Positions 43,733 to 54,590 of a stretch of 64,000 nucleotides of DNA are shown here, in pieces (within the stretch, counting starts at the first letter, position 1; every line of letters starts with the position of its first letter). Position numbers and translations under genes: made by a program. The DNA lies in assembly GCA_963855995.1 (NCBI GenBank), contig OY979716.1, forward strand, positions 54,636,281 through 54,700,280, written 5' to 3'. The notes under the pieces were generated by a model. That model searched no databases. It was not told where the DNA came from and saw only the letters and a program-made list of their open reading frames with translations. The stretch comes from Muricea muricata. Its lineage: Eukaryota; Cnidaria; Anthozoa; Malacalcyonacea; Plexauridae.

Positions 43733-44620
43733 ATGACAAACCAGATCTTAGTATAACAAGCAACTTATAAATATATTGTACGTGGTGAAGAAGCTGGCGG
43801 GGAAGGAAAGGCATCTAAAACAGCCTCGTGGTGCACAAATGTGGGCAACAAGTTTGGTCAAGTTGTCATCTCAGTCTTGATGGTCGGTCCAAAGGCCGGG
43901 TGTCACGATACGAGCGGCATCATGTAGAGCCCCCAAAGGTTTTATATGTTGATCGTGACTGTTGTGGCATCAGGCTTGCACAGCAATTCTCTGGTTGGCC
44001 AGACATGGTGATCAAATTCGACCTTGTGCACTACATGTGGCGATTTCCAATGGCCTGCTGCTCGGAATCACATGCCCTAAACGGTACCTTTATGGCCGCA
44101 CTGTCAGGTTGCATCTTTAAATAGGACCCAGCAGACGTGGAGCAACTGGTCAAGGCAAAAAACAACAGCTAAGCGAGGATGTGGTGTTTCTCCCAGAGCT
44201 TAACAACATTGCCAAGCACATCACAAAGAGGGAGTGGGCTACCCATTGCAAACGTCAGACCCAAGGTTCTGCGGCAACTGCTGAACTAATTCAGCAGTTA
44301 ATCACAACATTTCCCTCAGACCTTGGCAATGACACAATGGGTATCCCTCTTCTCAGCAAGGATCGTGCCTAGGAGATCTGGGATGAGCAGAAGAGGCACC
44401 TCGACTGCATACAAAACCCTGCTGGTGTGCAACTCTACACCAAGGCTGGCATGCTAAAAAGAGCAGTTTTGAGCTGCCAGTTTATAGGTGTGCATTACTT
44501 AAAAAAACAACAACAAAAAAACACATACATGTTTTTAAAAAATCAAATGCTTTTCAGGTGCGAAAGGGGGTCCACATCCCTGGAATCGTTTCAAAACCAT
44601 ATTGTCAGATTCATTCCAGG
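43733..44620 (+). pseudogene. K3 DDE-like core exon(s)
   Basis: Blocks: KASKTASWCTNVGNKFGQVV, then VEPPKVLYVDRDCCGIRLAQ (second candidate acid), FSGWPDMVIKFDLVHYMWRF, CSESHALNGTFMAALSGCIF followed by a lysine codon and stop where K2-like relatives suggest an acid, and DPADVEQLVKAK. A following frame reads VFLPELNNIAKHITKREW and FPSDLGNDTMGIPLLSKDRA. The next gives QLYTKAGML and, after an intron, CERGSTSLESFQNHIVRFIP (44558-44620). RG.TSLESFH-type motifs also occur at the end of many transposase cores. Two slips and three stops inactivate it. Confidence 0.65.
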
Positions 44621-44699
44621 TAAAATCAATACAAACTAACAAACTGTGACAATATGATTTTTAAAATAAGGTATTCTGTGCAGCCTTATTCTCATTTCT

Positions 44700-45345
44700 T
44701 AAGGTACCACTGCAAGCAACATGCAGTAACAGGCATATCTGCTTGAAGGCATTGCTCGCTCGAACAGTGATAGAGCAAGAGCGATGGTTGATGGAGATAT
44801 TGGCAGGGCAGTACATTATAACACTGCTCTGTCTCATGAAGTCGACTGTCTCAGCAACATCATCTATGGGCACAGCCTTGATAAAAGTTAAAAGAGACCT
44901 TAGCGAATATACTGATCAGTAAATTTAAAGTTTGACTAGTTTCTATCAGTCACATGAAAACTTACTAAAATTGCAACTCTCTTTCAGATGAAAAGTTCGG
45001 TGTTGAGTATCTATATACTCTCAAACTGGTAAAAAGTGGCTCGCTCTGGAGACCTATGACCCAGATAAACCAGACCAATTTGAAGACAACAAGTCTGATG
45101 ATGGTCTGGATGAAGGGCTTGAGGAAGAGGATTTTGATCTCACAATGCCACCACTTTCCTCAACCACCATTCCAGGTAATAAAACAATCCCCACAAATAC
45201 AGTACACTAAAAAAATAGTGATGTTCATGCAATATTTCTTCACTTGACAATTTCAGAGCAGCCAACAACAAGTGCCATCCTTGAAGACCCACAGACTGAT
45301 GCTGAACAAAATGGCATCAGACCATGAAACATCTGATGAATCTGT
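44700..45345 (+). pseudogene. K3 middle-to-C-terminal exons
   Basis: The 44710-44890 exon reads ARSNSDRARAMVDGDIGRAV, HYNTALSHEVDCLSNIIYGH. After an intron, 44988-45175 reads DEKFGVEYLYTLK and, in the shifted frame, an acidic block (DDGLDEGLEEEDFDLTMPP). A further exon (45256-45330) is proline/glutamate-rich. Counterparts are GAYTGELIGVEYLFSQTGEV in K2 and K4. Confidence 0.55.
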
Positions 45346-45782
45346 AAGTAAAATCACAGCAGGAAATTTGATTTGTGATCATCTAGGAACTTGAAAAGGG
45401 TTATTGTAATATGAATTTTAGGATCATGGTGATTTGGCCCAGGTGGCATTCAATGTTGGACAGCAGTAAAGGACTTGGCTTCCTCTTTGTTTGACCTCAA
45501 GAACAAATATGTGCTGTCAGTACCAGAAGCCAACCACATAATAGCATGTGGGAGAGCGTGCCAGACGGTTTAAAGGCAAAAGTGGCTTATCAACCTCGCT
45601 ACCGACCTGATACAACCCATACTGGTCGGTTCAAGCCACAAAAGCCATCTTCACCACACAGCCAGACAGTCACAGCTGGACTTGTGAGTTTACAAAGGAT
45701 AAATATACAATGCTCACACAGAAATAACAAACCTGCTAGCAAGTACTAATTAAACTTTCATCCATAACAATCCTTTAGAGCA

Positions 45783-46720
45783 ATGGTGGGCGGTGACTCT
45801 GGGCCAGCAGCAGCTGTGGATACCAGCCCTCTGGTGGAGCAACTAATTTGCAAGCTGGTCAATCACTTTGTCTCCCCAACAAAGGTGAATGGAAAGTCCC
45901 TGTCAAGGTGGAGACAAATATTGACCAGCTACCACCACATCAGAGAGCTGGTAACCATGCACGAAAACATCATGAGGCAAACTAGCATTCAGCTGTATGA
46001 ACTAAATCAAACAACATTGATGAAATGGTGAGTTCAACATACCACAAATAAAATAATATTATATACCATAGTATCATACAATTTATTTTTATTCACTGCA
46101 TTTAAGGTAGAATAATTGACAAAAAATAATTGAGTGCCAAATTCTTACCCAAGGCCTGCCAGAACAATCACCAACTACTGCAGCAAAGCTTCTACCCTTA
46201 GCAAAAAAATTATTGCCAAAGCCGCAGCCAACTCCACCACCTCCCCCCCCCACCAGTTCATCAACATAGCGAGTTTCAGACCAAGCCCCCAACTCAACTT
46301 CAAATACCCACAGCACTAAGCACCTCAGCAGTACACTACAACAGCCCTTCCAAAATACCAATCCCGAGAACTACACAATTCCCAAAAAAAAAGAAAGAAG
46401 AGAGTGGAGAAGAACTTCATGGCAGTAAAAGGACTTACCAAAGAAAGCAGTGCTTCAACACCGGTAAGCACTGCAAACTGCCCAAAACGAAAGACTTTGG
46501 ACACAGCAGGCATATTGGCATAAATAGTGTTGATACCTTTTGTCCTGCTATGGAAGGCAAACAATATGAGTCAAAAGAAGCCTGAATGGCTGCAAGAAAA
46601 GCAGTCAACCCACCTAAGCCAAAGGCAAAATAATCAGTGTTGTAAATAGCTGTAAATAGTCTCAAAATAATTATAAAGCACTCACCACACACTTTCAGTG
46701 TTTTAAACAAGAATCTATCG
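45783..46720 (+). pseudogene. K3 C-terminal exons
   Basis: The first exon reads VEQLICKLVNHFVSPTKVNG, SLSRWRQILTSYHHIREL, IQLYELNQTTLMKW with a GTGAGT donor. It is paralogous to K4 49680-49780 (LVEINQTTLSQW). A last exon with proline-rich sequence (PPPPPPTS-like, about 46190-46310) and lysine-rich stretches follows in shifting frames. The C-terminal zinc-knuckle seen in K4 is not preserved. Confidence 0.55.
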
Positions 46721-46742
46721 ACATGTTCTTGCTTTGTTATAC

Positions 46743-47268
46743 TTTATGTCAATGAGCAATATTCTTTTGGGCCAGGAGTATAATAGCCATTTTAGTATGG
46801 ATTTACGTGTTTTTGAAAAGACCGCCATTTTGTCATTTAAAGTGCTGTCCGATACCGCAATATATCAGTCAGCAATGCGCAACTGACTGACTGGAAGTAC
46901 TTCATCTAAGGGAATTTTTGGCGCTCATGCCCGCGGGGGACGCGGCAGGAAGATTGCGCCCGATTTTGCGCAGGGGATGTGGCAGGAAGATTGCACCCCA
47001 TTTTTTTATGTCAATGAGCAATATTCTTTTGGGCCAGGAGTATAATAGCCATTTTAGTGTGATTTACGTATTTTCGAAGGCCGCCATTTTGTCATTTAAA
47101 GTGCTGTCCGATACCGCAATATATCAGTCAGCAATGCGCGACTGACTGACTGACTGGAAGTACTTCATCTAAGGGAATTTTCGGTGGTCATGTGCGTGGG
47201 GAACGTGGTGGGAAGATTGCGCCCCATTTTGCATGGGGGACGCGGTGGAAAGATTGCGCCCTATTTTG
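46743..47268. repeat. 262-bp tandem duplication of the K-family 5' terminal region
   Basis: The block from TTTATGTCAATGAGCAATAT through GCCGCCATTTTGTCATTTAA, CGATACCGCAATATATCAGT, AAGTACTTCATCTAAGGGAA and a GC-rich GGAAGATTGCGCCC tail occurs at 46743-47004 and again at 47005-47268. A shorter, diverged version lies at 54590-54720 (K6). It includes the sequences that precede exon 1 in K4, so it is likely the terminal or promoter region of the element. Confidence 0.75.
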
Positions 47269-47580
47269 TTGAATGTTGCTAAGCCAATGACATCCTTTCG
47301 TTGTTCCAACATTTAACCAATCAGGTTCGTCTATTGTTCCAACTTTGTCTTGCGTGCTCTGTTATTGTGCAATTGCGTGGGCAATATAGCATCATCGTAG
47401 TATAAAATCTTTGCTATATTTCGATATAAAGTTAGATGAATATGTCCACTTTGTCAAAGTTTCGTCAATTTCCAGATGGCAGGTTAATTTTGGCATACCC
47501 TAGGGAAGCTTCTGCTGTGATGAAAAACAAGGATAGACCTTCGGGGCCCCAGTCAACTCCTGATGAGGTGAGTTTATGAA
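47269..47580 (+). pseudogene. K4 promoter region and exon 1
   Basis: TTCCAACTTTG and TATTGTGCAATTGCG precede a TATAAAAT box (47401) and the ATG at 47438, which starts NMSTLSKFRQFPDGRLIL, AYPREASAVMKNKDRPSG and ends at a GTGAGT donor (47570). It corresponds to K2 exon 1 (26716). The exon itself is intact, one of the best preserved in the family. Confidence 0.6.
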
Positions 47581-47875
47581 ATAAGTTGTTTGTAATTCTG
47601 TCAATACCAGTAGTATATCGTCTATATTTATTACTCAAATTATTGTCAAATATAACTGGTAAAATCTATGTTGACTGTCTGTCATTTCGGCTTGATTTCT
47701 TCCAAATATTTAAATAAAATCCGTCGAATTTATGAGACGCAAATTAGGTGATGCATGCAAATGAAATTTCGTATCTCATGTCACTTTGATATGCTGAACT
47801 GTGCAATATTGCGGCCCAGATAGAGAAGAATTTAGGTATGTACATGATTATCATATATTATTAGTTAGATAAGAT

Positions 47876-47959
47876 GGGGCCGCTAATGACACACAAGTTA
47901 AGCGTGGTTTGCTACAAAGGATAAGCAAAACTTTAAGGTTCGAATCCTTCGCCATGCCC
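47876..47959 (+). other. Possible tRNA-like sequence in K4 intron 1
   Basis: A perfect T-arm (AAGG-TTCGAAT-CCTT with a consensus B box), an anticodon-like stem TTTGCT/AGCAAA and five pairs of acceptor stem (GGGGC/GCCCT) are present. The D-arm and A box are poor. This is a weak call; it could be a degraded tRNA-derived SINE. Confidence 0.3.
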
Positions 47960-48069
47960 TGTATACATGTGTTAATTTAGCTGGCAACATTATTTTTTAA
48001 AGACATTAATTTTGATATTATGTTTAATGAAATCAAAAATTCTCAGTCATTTTTTCAATGTATACATTT

Positions 48070-48660
48070 GGATAGAAACTTAAGTTAAGTGTACCACCAT
48101 TGCCAAGAGATGTGGAGCAGCCAAGGCCTTCCCTTATGGATGTCAATGTTGTTGAACCTGAGAAGACGACTACATGTAGTGACAGCAGTAAACATGGTAC
48201 ATGTTGATGTTGTTAACTAGGGATGTATATCAGCCACATGCCAGGACATATGATGAAAATCAACATGTATCCTTGCTCAATGTTTTTGTTTTTTTTTACT
48301 TTTTCGTAAATCTTCCCAAAGGATGGATCGACACCTTACCCAAGGCCGATCATCAATGGGTATCCCAAGCTTTGTTCACAACAAATGCTAGAACTGGTAA
48401 AGCAGAGTTGGATTTTAGCAGGTATTTTATTATCATAACAAATTAGTATTATAAAATACTAGTGTTCATTATAAAGTTGTTCTTTTTTTAAGAGTTAACA
48501 AGCGTTGGTGGTACTGCCCTCAGCCACCCCTTATTGCATCTTAACCTCCATGCCCTAGCAAGTTCTTTGCACCGCGCCTGCTGCTGTGGATGCCTAGGAA
48601 GCTGTAGCATGTTAAATTGTTTTGCCCTCATCCAACCTGTGAGAAGAAACAGCTAACCGG
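48070..48660 (+). pseudogene. K4 exons 3-4 and start of cysteine module
   Basis: 48083-48190 reads VPPLPRDVEQPRPSLMDVNV, VEPEKTTT (like K2 27570). 48290-48420 reads LPKGWIDTLPKADHQWVSQ, ALFTTNARTGKAELDFSR with a GTATTT donor. From about 48495, RWWYCPQPPLIAS, PSKFFAPRLLLWMPRKL, VKLFCPHPTCEKKQLTGAG and IYH. It then jumps to the later GAYTGELVG region, so most of the cysteine module and all of the DDE core are deleted. At 48530 the sequence CCCCTTATTGCATC is the uninterrupted Gypsy target. Confidence 0.65.
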
Positions 48661-48664
48661 TGCT

Positions 48665-49150
48665 GGCATCTATCATCTATATCTCAGATCGCATACTCTG
48701 GTGCTTTGGCAAATGCCGCAAACCATCTAAGCACGAGCATAATCGGCAAAAAGCTCCAGCCTGGCTTGCCAGAAGCTGGTGCTTACACAGGAGAATTGGT
48801 CGGAGTCGAGTACCTGATCAGTCACACTGGTGAGGTTCTGAAGAACAAGTGTGATGACAATGACATTGCCAACTCTTCTTCCACGCCACTGTCTGACATA
48901 GACGATTCACAATGACAAGTGGATGAAGGATTCATCAACGACAGTGACGAACAGACAGTGGGCTTGGTTTCTGATGTCTTCTCGCAGCAAGATGGTCAGG
49001 GCCTCAAGGCCAGAGAAAAAATACTCTTTGTTCATTAATATTACTGCAATGTTCTTATAGGTGATGATTCTCAAAAGTAGCACACGGCAAGACTCTGCTA
49101 TGGAGCAAATGGAAGGACCCTCACTTGAGGTATCCAAAGTGGAAGGCAGC
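48665..49150 (+). pseudogene. K4 'GAYTGELVGVEYL' exon
   Basis: The frame 48706-48915 reads NAANHLSTSIIGKKLQPGLP, EAGAYTGELVGVEYLISHTG, EVLKNKCDDND, then a stop and the acidic continuation. It matches K2 36340-36560. The exon is intact for 69 codons before the stop. Confidence 0.6.
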
Positions 49151-49160
49151 AACTAGCCAA

Positions 49161-49446
49161 TCACGTTACAATTGTGCTTGATAATTTCTTTTACAGGAAT
49201 CAGTTGGGCCTGACAACACTTGACAACATGGAGGGCTTTGAAAAAAATGCTGCTTTGGCTGCTTTTTGACATGCCAATTGACCAACATGGAAGCGTAACA
49301 CATCATTTAACTGTGGGACCAGCTAGAGCCTTACGACAAGCAGCTAACGGTCTTCTCGACAAGGCACAAGAAGAAACTGGCAAAAGGCCCCTTCAAATCG
49401 CCCAAGAAGTCATCCAACCTCATTGTGCCAGGTGTGGATAGCACCA
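49161..49446 (+). repeat. 286-bp direct repeat, copy 1 (K4 exon)
   Basis: It contains the intron end and the exon beginning ESVGPDN (after TTTTACAG) through VPGVDST. It is nearly identical (two mismatches by eye) to 50838-51123. The same exon in K2 (36800-37070) is far more diverged, so the pair arose recently. Confidence 0.85.
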
Positions 49447-49524
49447 AAAGTTAAACTCTAATTTATATAGAAGCTTACAAGTTCCCTGTTGGTTTCTATC
49501 TTTAATTCTCTTTACTGTTTTATT

Positions 49525-50384
49525 CTAAAGGTGCTTCCTTGGCTCTAGGTCTGGCCCAGCCCAGTGGCCTGATTGTAACCGGTATGTGGAGGCCATTGTA
49601 CGCTTGTGCGGTGTCCACCCAGGACCCAAGAGATCTGCTGGCACCACCATTCCACGATGGGCCCTGGTGTGCAAGAGTTATAAGAACATTAGAAAAACGA
49701 GTGGTTGACAAGGCCAGGGTCAGGAGAGGTACTGAATTACAATTGGTCGAAATAAACCAAACGACATTAAGTCAATGGTAAGCACCGGTACAATAAACTA
49801 AACCTAACCTTGTCTGTCATATAAATTAAAAGAATAGCATTTTCATTTCACTAGGTACAACAAACGAGAGAAAAAATAGAGTGTGACATAATAAAGCAAG
49901 GTATACGATTGCCTTTGCCCACAACAACATCCAAAGAGCCACTGCCATCAGCTATGACGTTGCCGCCATCTTTAGCTCAAGTAGACTTTCGTTTTCAGTT
50001 TGAGTTTGGCATTCCAGAAAACACCACTGGAGAAGCGAATGTTAAAGGCTCGGGTCCACATCCTCCACCACCCAATTTACTACCCAACCCAATACCTCTT
50101 TTATCACCTGACCCTCAACTCCATACTGCTACAAACCGTTGCCAGTATTATTACCATAAAGAAAAAGCCGAGAAGAAAGCGTATTTCCTTCAGAAAATAC
50201 CAGCCCTCCGAAAAGCCTATCACTTGTGGTAAGTGCAAGCAACCAAGAGATCCGGCCACCCACAAGCAATACTTTGGTAACTGGTATTGCAGCCAGATAA
50301 ATCAACTAACCTATGAAAATTGGAGAGAGGAACTGAAGGAAAAAAAAAAACAATACAGGATAGGGTGTCTTGTGCCACATAGGG
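49525..50384 (+). pseudogene. K4 C-terminal exons with zinc-knuckle
   Basis: The exon 49531-49779 reads, across frames, CFLGSRSGPAQ, YVEAIVRLCGVHPGPK, TTIPRWALVCKSYKNIRK, and LQLVEINQTTLSQW with a GTAAGC donor. The last exon reads YNKREKK, a proline-rich stretch (PHPPPPNLLPNPIPLLSPD), and in another frame KPITCGKCKQPRDPATHKQY, FGNWYCSQINQLTYENWREE. The C-x2-C...H...C pattern suggests a C-terminal zinc-binding knuckle. Confidence 0.6.
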
Positions 50385-50590
50385 AATTCCACTTCCTTGA
50401 TACAGCACTTTCTTGCAGAAAAACCAACCTCGAAGATTGCGCCCCATCTTTTGCACTACAAGTATCTCAATGTTAGAGCCATTATAGATCAATGTTAGAT
50501 CAGCAATTGTCCAATCAGGTTTGGAGGACGACTGAATTTTAGAACTCTCTAGCCAATCATATGCTGGCATTGTTCTGAAATTGATCTAAA
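50385..50590 (+). promoter_or_regulatory. K5 5' terminal region
   Basis: GGAATTCCACTTCCTTGATA, CAGCACTTTCT and ACCAACCTCGAAGATTGCGC match the start of K2 (26518). The sequence after it (ATCAATGTTAGA..., CCAATCAG) recurs upstream of the K6 exon at 54730-54780. It is interpreted as the element's left end plus promoter. No TATA box was assigned. Confidence 0.5.
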
Positions 50591-50837
50591 ATTTGATATT
50601 GCTGACTCATCGAAATGTGTTGAAAGTTTCGAGATGGTGTCCAAGCATGGAGAGGCATGTAAATTTTCACTGTTTTTATTTTGCTATTGCTGGTTTACAT
50701 ATGTAAATATTTTGTGATAATATCACTCTGTGATTTCATCAGAATATATTTAAAATGACAAAGTATATTTGAATAAATGTTTTGCTTAGTATTTGTTTGG
50801 CAATGTCGCGATCCAATACAACCGAAGTTTCACTTTA

Positions 50838-51123
50838 TCACGTTACAATTGTGCTTGATAATTTCTTTTACAGGAATCAGTTGGGCCTGACAACACTTGA
50901 CAACATGGAGGGCTTTGAAAAAAATGCTGCTTTGGCTGCTTTTTGACATGCCAATTGGCCAACATGGAAGCGTAACACATCATTTAACTGTGGGACCAGC
51001 TAGAGCCTTACGACAAGCAGCTAACGGTCTTCTCGACAAGGCACAAGAAGAAACTGGCAAAAGGCCGCTTCAAATCGCCCAAGAAGTCATCCAACCTCAT
51101 TGTGCCAGGTGTGGATAGCACCA
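50838..51123 (+). repeat. 286-bp direct repeat, copy 2 (K5)
   Basis: Near-identical to 49161-49446 at an offset of 1677 bases. Here it stands out of its normal context: instead of the C-terminal exon it is followed directly by exon x of the N-terminal module. It was therefore probably copied or converted into this place. Confidence 0.85.
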
Positions 51124-52230
51124 TTTCACTTTAAAAAAACAATGAAGTGCTGTGGGCTTGCATGGATAGAGCCAAGCAGGTTGTGGCGAATGTCAAAAAG
51201 AACAAGGCATACTTTGGGGCCCAACTTACTAGACAACAAGTGAGTTTTTAGTAAATTTCCTACCTTTTTTCTGCTGCTGTAGTTAGTTGTATATTCGAGG
51301 ATGTTCTCATAGTGTTTAGTAGTGTTGCTTCACTAAAATTGAATAAGTGTTTGATATGTGAGGCTACAATTTATAAATAAACGCAGTTTATGATATATTG
51401 TTCATAAACAATATATTGCTGCAATATTATATTGGCTGAAAATGAGGCGAAACAGAGGATTTGCAATGCCAATGGAAACTTACAAAACAAAGAATGACTC
51501 AAGGCCATGACAAATTTGCAGTTTGTTAAATACCAAGACAAAAACTTTCTGTGGTTGTTGGAGAACGATGTTGGTTATGCGACCATGTTAATGGCAGACC
51601 ATGGAAAGATGCAAGAAACGTCAAAACGTCTTGGTGATCTGCAATGGGACAACAAGGAGGCCCTTTTCAGGTATTGTACATGAATTTATATTTACCTGTG
51701 GTTATATACAGGGTTAAATTATACATTTTGTGTATGGCTACTTGAGGAATATACCAAGTTTGCAACAGACTGACCGTAGGTTAAACGCAAACAACTTCTC
51801 AAAGAACACCTGTCTTGTTTTTAAGCTATACTATGTGTTTCCCAACCATGGTAGCTGCCATTAAAACTCGGCAACAGAGCAACGTTGCTCAAAACAAGGC
51901 GACCAGCTCTGCTGCTTTGTCTGCGTCTTCAACTTCGGGGGAAAGTGATGCATACAATCTTGTCAGGCTTGGTCCGCAATAAACTCATGTCACGTTTCGA
52001 CTTGTACCACTCTACCCGGGATGAGCACAAGATGTATGTAAGATCTATCCTCGAGTGTAATGTTACTCATCCTGGAGGGCAGTTGGACATGTTGAAACGT
52101 TACATTGAGAGGACAATGACACAAGAGCAGCAAGAAGATAAGTTGCTGATGAAGGCTGCCGCCGAGCAATCACAGCAAAATCCATCCCCACTGCCAATGA
52201 TTGTCCCTGACCCATCTAGCCCATTATAGT
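51124..52230 (+). pseudogene. K5 N-terminal exons x, a, b
   Basis: Exon x (51143-51240): EVLWACMDRAKQVVANVKKN, KAYFGAQLTRQQ. Exon a (about 51430-51670): AENEAKQRICNANGN, MTNLQFVKYQDKNFLWLLEN, DVGYATMLMADHGKMQ, LQWDNKEALF, with a GTATTG donor. Exon b (51848-52230): a serine/alanine-rich start (MVAAIKTRQQSNVAQNK), then in another frame MSRFDLYHSTRDEHKMYVRS, HPGGQLDMLKRYIERT and a Q/E-rich coiled tail. One slip near 51985 separates the two halves of exon b. Confidence 0.65.
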
Positions 52231-52751
52231 CCGGTCGCTTAGCGGCAAAAATTGGCAAGATCGTGACAAAGCGGACAAAGTCAGTATTTCTTTCCCCGTA
52301 ACTCCTAATGACAAATTAAATGTTTTTGGGGATATAATGAAGATATTCGAAAAATTTATCATCCGGGGGGGATGTATTTAATAATGTGTTGGGATATTTT
52401 TCAAAGACATGGACTTACAACAGATAAATGGGCACATATAACTTTCTGTTTGATGTTCTCAAATGAAGTATCACTGAATGGCAGAGAAAAATTGCCGATC
52501 GTTAACGTACCACCTCATTGAGGTAACACCCCCCTGACTTGAAAATTTTAGGCACCCCCTCTCAAATTGATTAGGATGCATAGTTAATCAATTCTAGAGG
52601 GGGTGCTCAAGTTTGTCCACGCCAGTAACAATCGTTTGGTTAAGTGACTTCACTATTACAAGCATCAACAGCATTGGAGAAGGTAAGATGACGTATCATT
52701 ATTAAAATGTCAATAGTCAATGCAAATATGTCTCAGCTTGGTGAAAAACAA

Positions 52752-52826
52752 GCATTGATGGTGTAGTGGCAAGCATTACTGTTTACTCTATAAGCAGCAG
52801 GTTTGAGTTTGATTCCCAGTCAGTGC
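52752..52826 (+). tRNA. tRNA-like sequence in a K5 intron
   Basis: 75 nt: GCATTGA paired with TCAGTGC, an A-box-like TGGTGTAGTGGC, an anticodon-type stem CTGTTTA/TAAGCAG and a T-arm with GTTTGATTCCC. It is positioned like 42454-42522 in K3. Mismatches in the T-arm and the odd anticodon loop indicate a degenerate copy. Confidence 0.55.
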
Positions 52827-52915
52827 AATTTATGAAGCCAAGCTTTTATTTGCAGCTATTTAAGTGATTTTTTTTTGACCAAGTAGTCATTTGTGTTTTT
52901 CTAAATATATTTGTA

Positions 52916-53577
52916 GAAGATACATTTGCTCAAGACATGGCAAGAGACGCTGCCCATACTTCAGCAGGAATGGATGAACAAGTGCTTGTACACAATCAAA
53001 TCCGAAGACTTGTATGTCTGTAATTTAGTCAACAGCATTTTTGGTAATTATGGGACGATTATTTTTTACCAGGATTTAAATTTCTGTTATTCAGGCTGAG
53101 CCAAACTTGTGTCAAACTTGCTATTGTGGTGGTACCCACCTCAGCCGAAGCAACAGCATTTGACCCCTCCTACATTACCCGATCCATATTTTCTTCTCCC
53201 ATTTTTCCTTTGGCACCTCAAAAAGTCTGGGCTGTAAAACTGCTTTGCTATGAAGAGTGCCGGTAAAGCAAAAAGAACAACCTGGGGCAAAGGTTTGCAT
53301 AGCTTGAAATATGTGTAATGATATCTACTGCCCACATTGATGTATTTTAATTAAACATCCATCATCTTATAATTTCTCAATAGATGGTCAACCTCACTCA
53401 AGCTGGTCTATATAAGACGATAAGGAAAGTGCTGGCTATTGATGGCTGGTACTATCTTGGCACAGAGAACCTCGAATGCAAGCTCTCCAAAAAAAAATGC
53501 TTCCTGGTCAAATATGGTGCTGAAGCAGCTTAGCTTGGGGCACAAAAGCTACTTTCCAGCTATTTTGACATACAGGT
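52916..53577 (+). pseudogene. K5 cysteine-rich (DUF6729-like) exons
   Basis: Small exon 52921-53005: AQDMARDAAHTSAGMDEQV. Exon from 53097: WWYPPQPKQQHL, PDPYFLLPFFLW, then across a slip KVWAVKLLCYEECR. Exon 53383-53576: MVNLTQAGLYKTIRKVLAID, GWYYLGTENLECKLSKKKCF, then in the next frame LSLGHKSYFPAILTY and a GTGATA donor. The second cysteine pair is altered (CKLS). Confidence 0.65.
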
Positions 53578-53772
53578 GATAATTTAAGCAGAACATGCAT
53601 ACATTTTTTTTCCGAGCAGTACAAGTAAGAACATGGCTGCAACTTGCAACAAAAACTAAATTGAAACTTTTTGATGCATGTAAGAGCAATTTTGTCACTT
53701 GTATTAATTTAAAAGCACCTCTTCTGGAATGTAGCCCACCCATGTGAGAATTTGCATTGAAATTATTTTATA

Positions 53773-54098
53773 GGAATTCCTGTGATTTTAAGGGAGAGAA
53801 TGCTCGGGAGCTCATGCACAAAGCTCCACAAGCAAGTAACTGAGCAGCACACGAAAAGCCACATGAACAGGGCACTGCAGTTCTTGCAGGAGCGGGAACC
53901 CTTTGAAATTCAATCTTCAAAGGGCCTGTTCAAGCTTTCAGGCACTACTCCAACCATTCCACCCCTTGCAGCTATTCCAAAACCAGACTGGTTCCTGGCT
54001 GTTTACCTGAGAAATATCATTAGCAGAATAGAGGAGACCAAAGCTAAGATCACCTCAACTTTTGGTGAAATCCTGAAAATGGATTCTACCAAAAAGGT
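53773..54098 (+). pseudogene. K5 exon d, intact, with MDSTKK motif
   Basis: An open frame of about 106 codons: LRERMLGSSCTKLHKQVTEQ, HTKSHMNRALQFLQEREPFE, IPPLAAIPKPDWFLAVYLRN, IISRIEETKAKITSTFGEIL, KMDSTKKV, followed by a GTATAA donor. Conservation with K3 exon d across the whole length, with most differences conservative, supports past protein-level selection. The exons that should follow are missing; AT-rich sequence leads into K6. Confidence 0.7.
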
Positions 54099-54590
54099 AT
54101 AATAAAATTTGAAATAAAAAATGTTGTCCAATACTAATCACACTTTTTGTTTGCAGGGTACACTTAACTATATGTTGTACATATTATGTTCAACATATTA
54201 TGATGAACATTTATAACCATAATTGTTTGTGAGATAATACTGTTTACTTTAGACTTGTCTCATTTGCACGACCAAATGTCGTACAGTACTGAAAGTCGTA
54301 CAATTTTCATACTTTTACTTTGTATATACTTGTATATAATCTCTGTAAATAGCTTTGTAAATATTAATAATCTCTTACAACAAAAAATTTACCTCATTCT
54401 GCCAAGAGCAGACAGCAACACATTTTCGTAGTTCATTTCTGTTGTGCTTTTCGTCATGTTAGTTTCTCAAACCGCAAATTTCTTAAGAATGAAAGAACAA
54501 TAACAGCAATTTTCTTAGAACAAAGATACGCTCATAACACTTCAAAAATTTATCAATCTTATTTAATTTTTAAAAACACCGCCATTTTCA
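54099..54590. other. No gene recognised, junction of K5 and K6
   Basis: AT-rich with several TGTAC/GTACA and TATAC words, and no coding signature. The DDE core exons expected here are absent. The end (AAAACACCGCCATTTTCA at about 54570) enters the 5' terminal block of K6. Confidence 0.5.
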
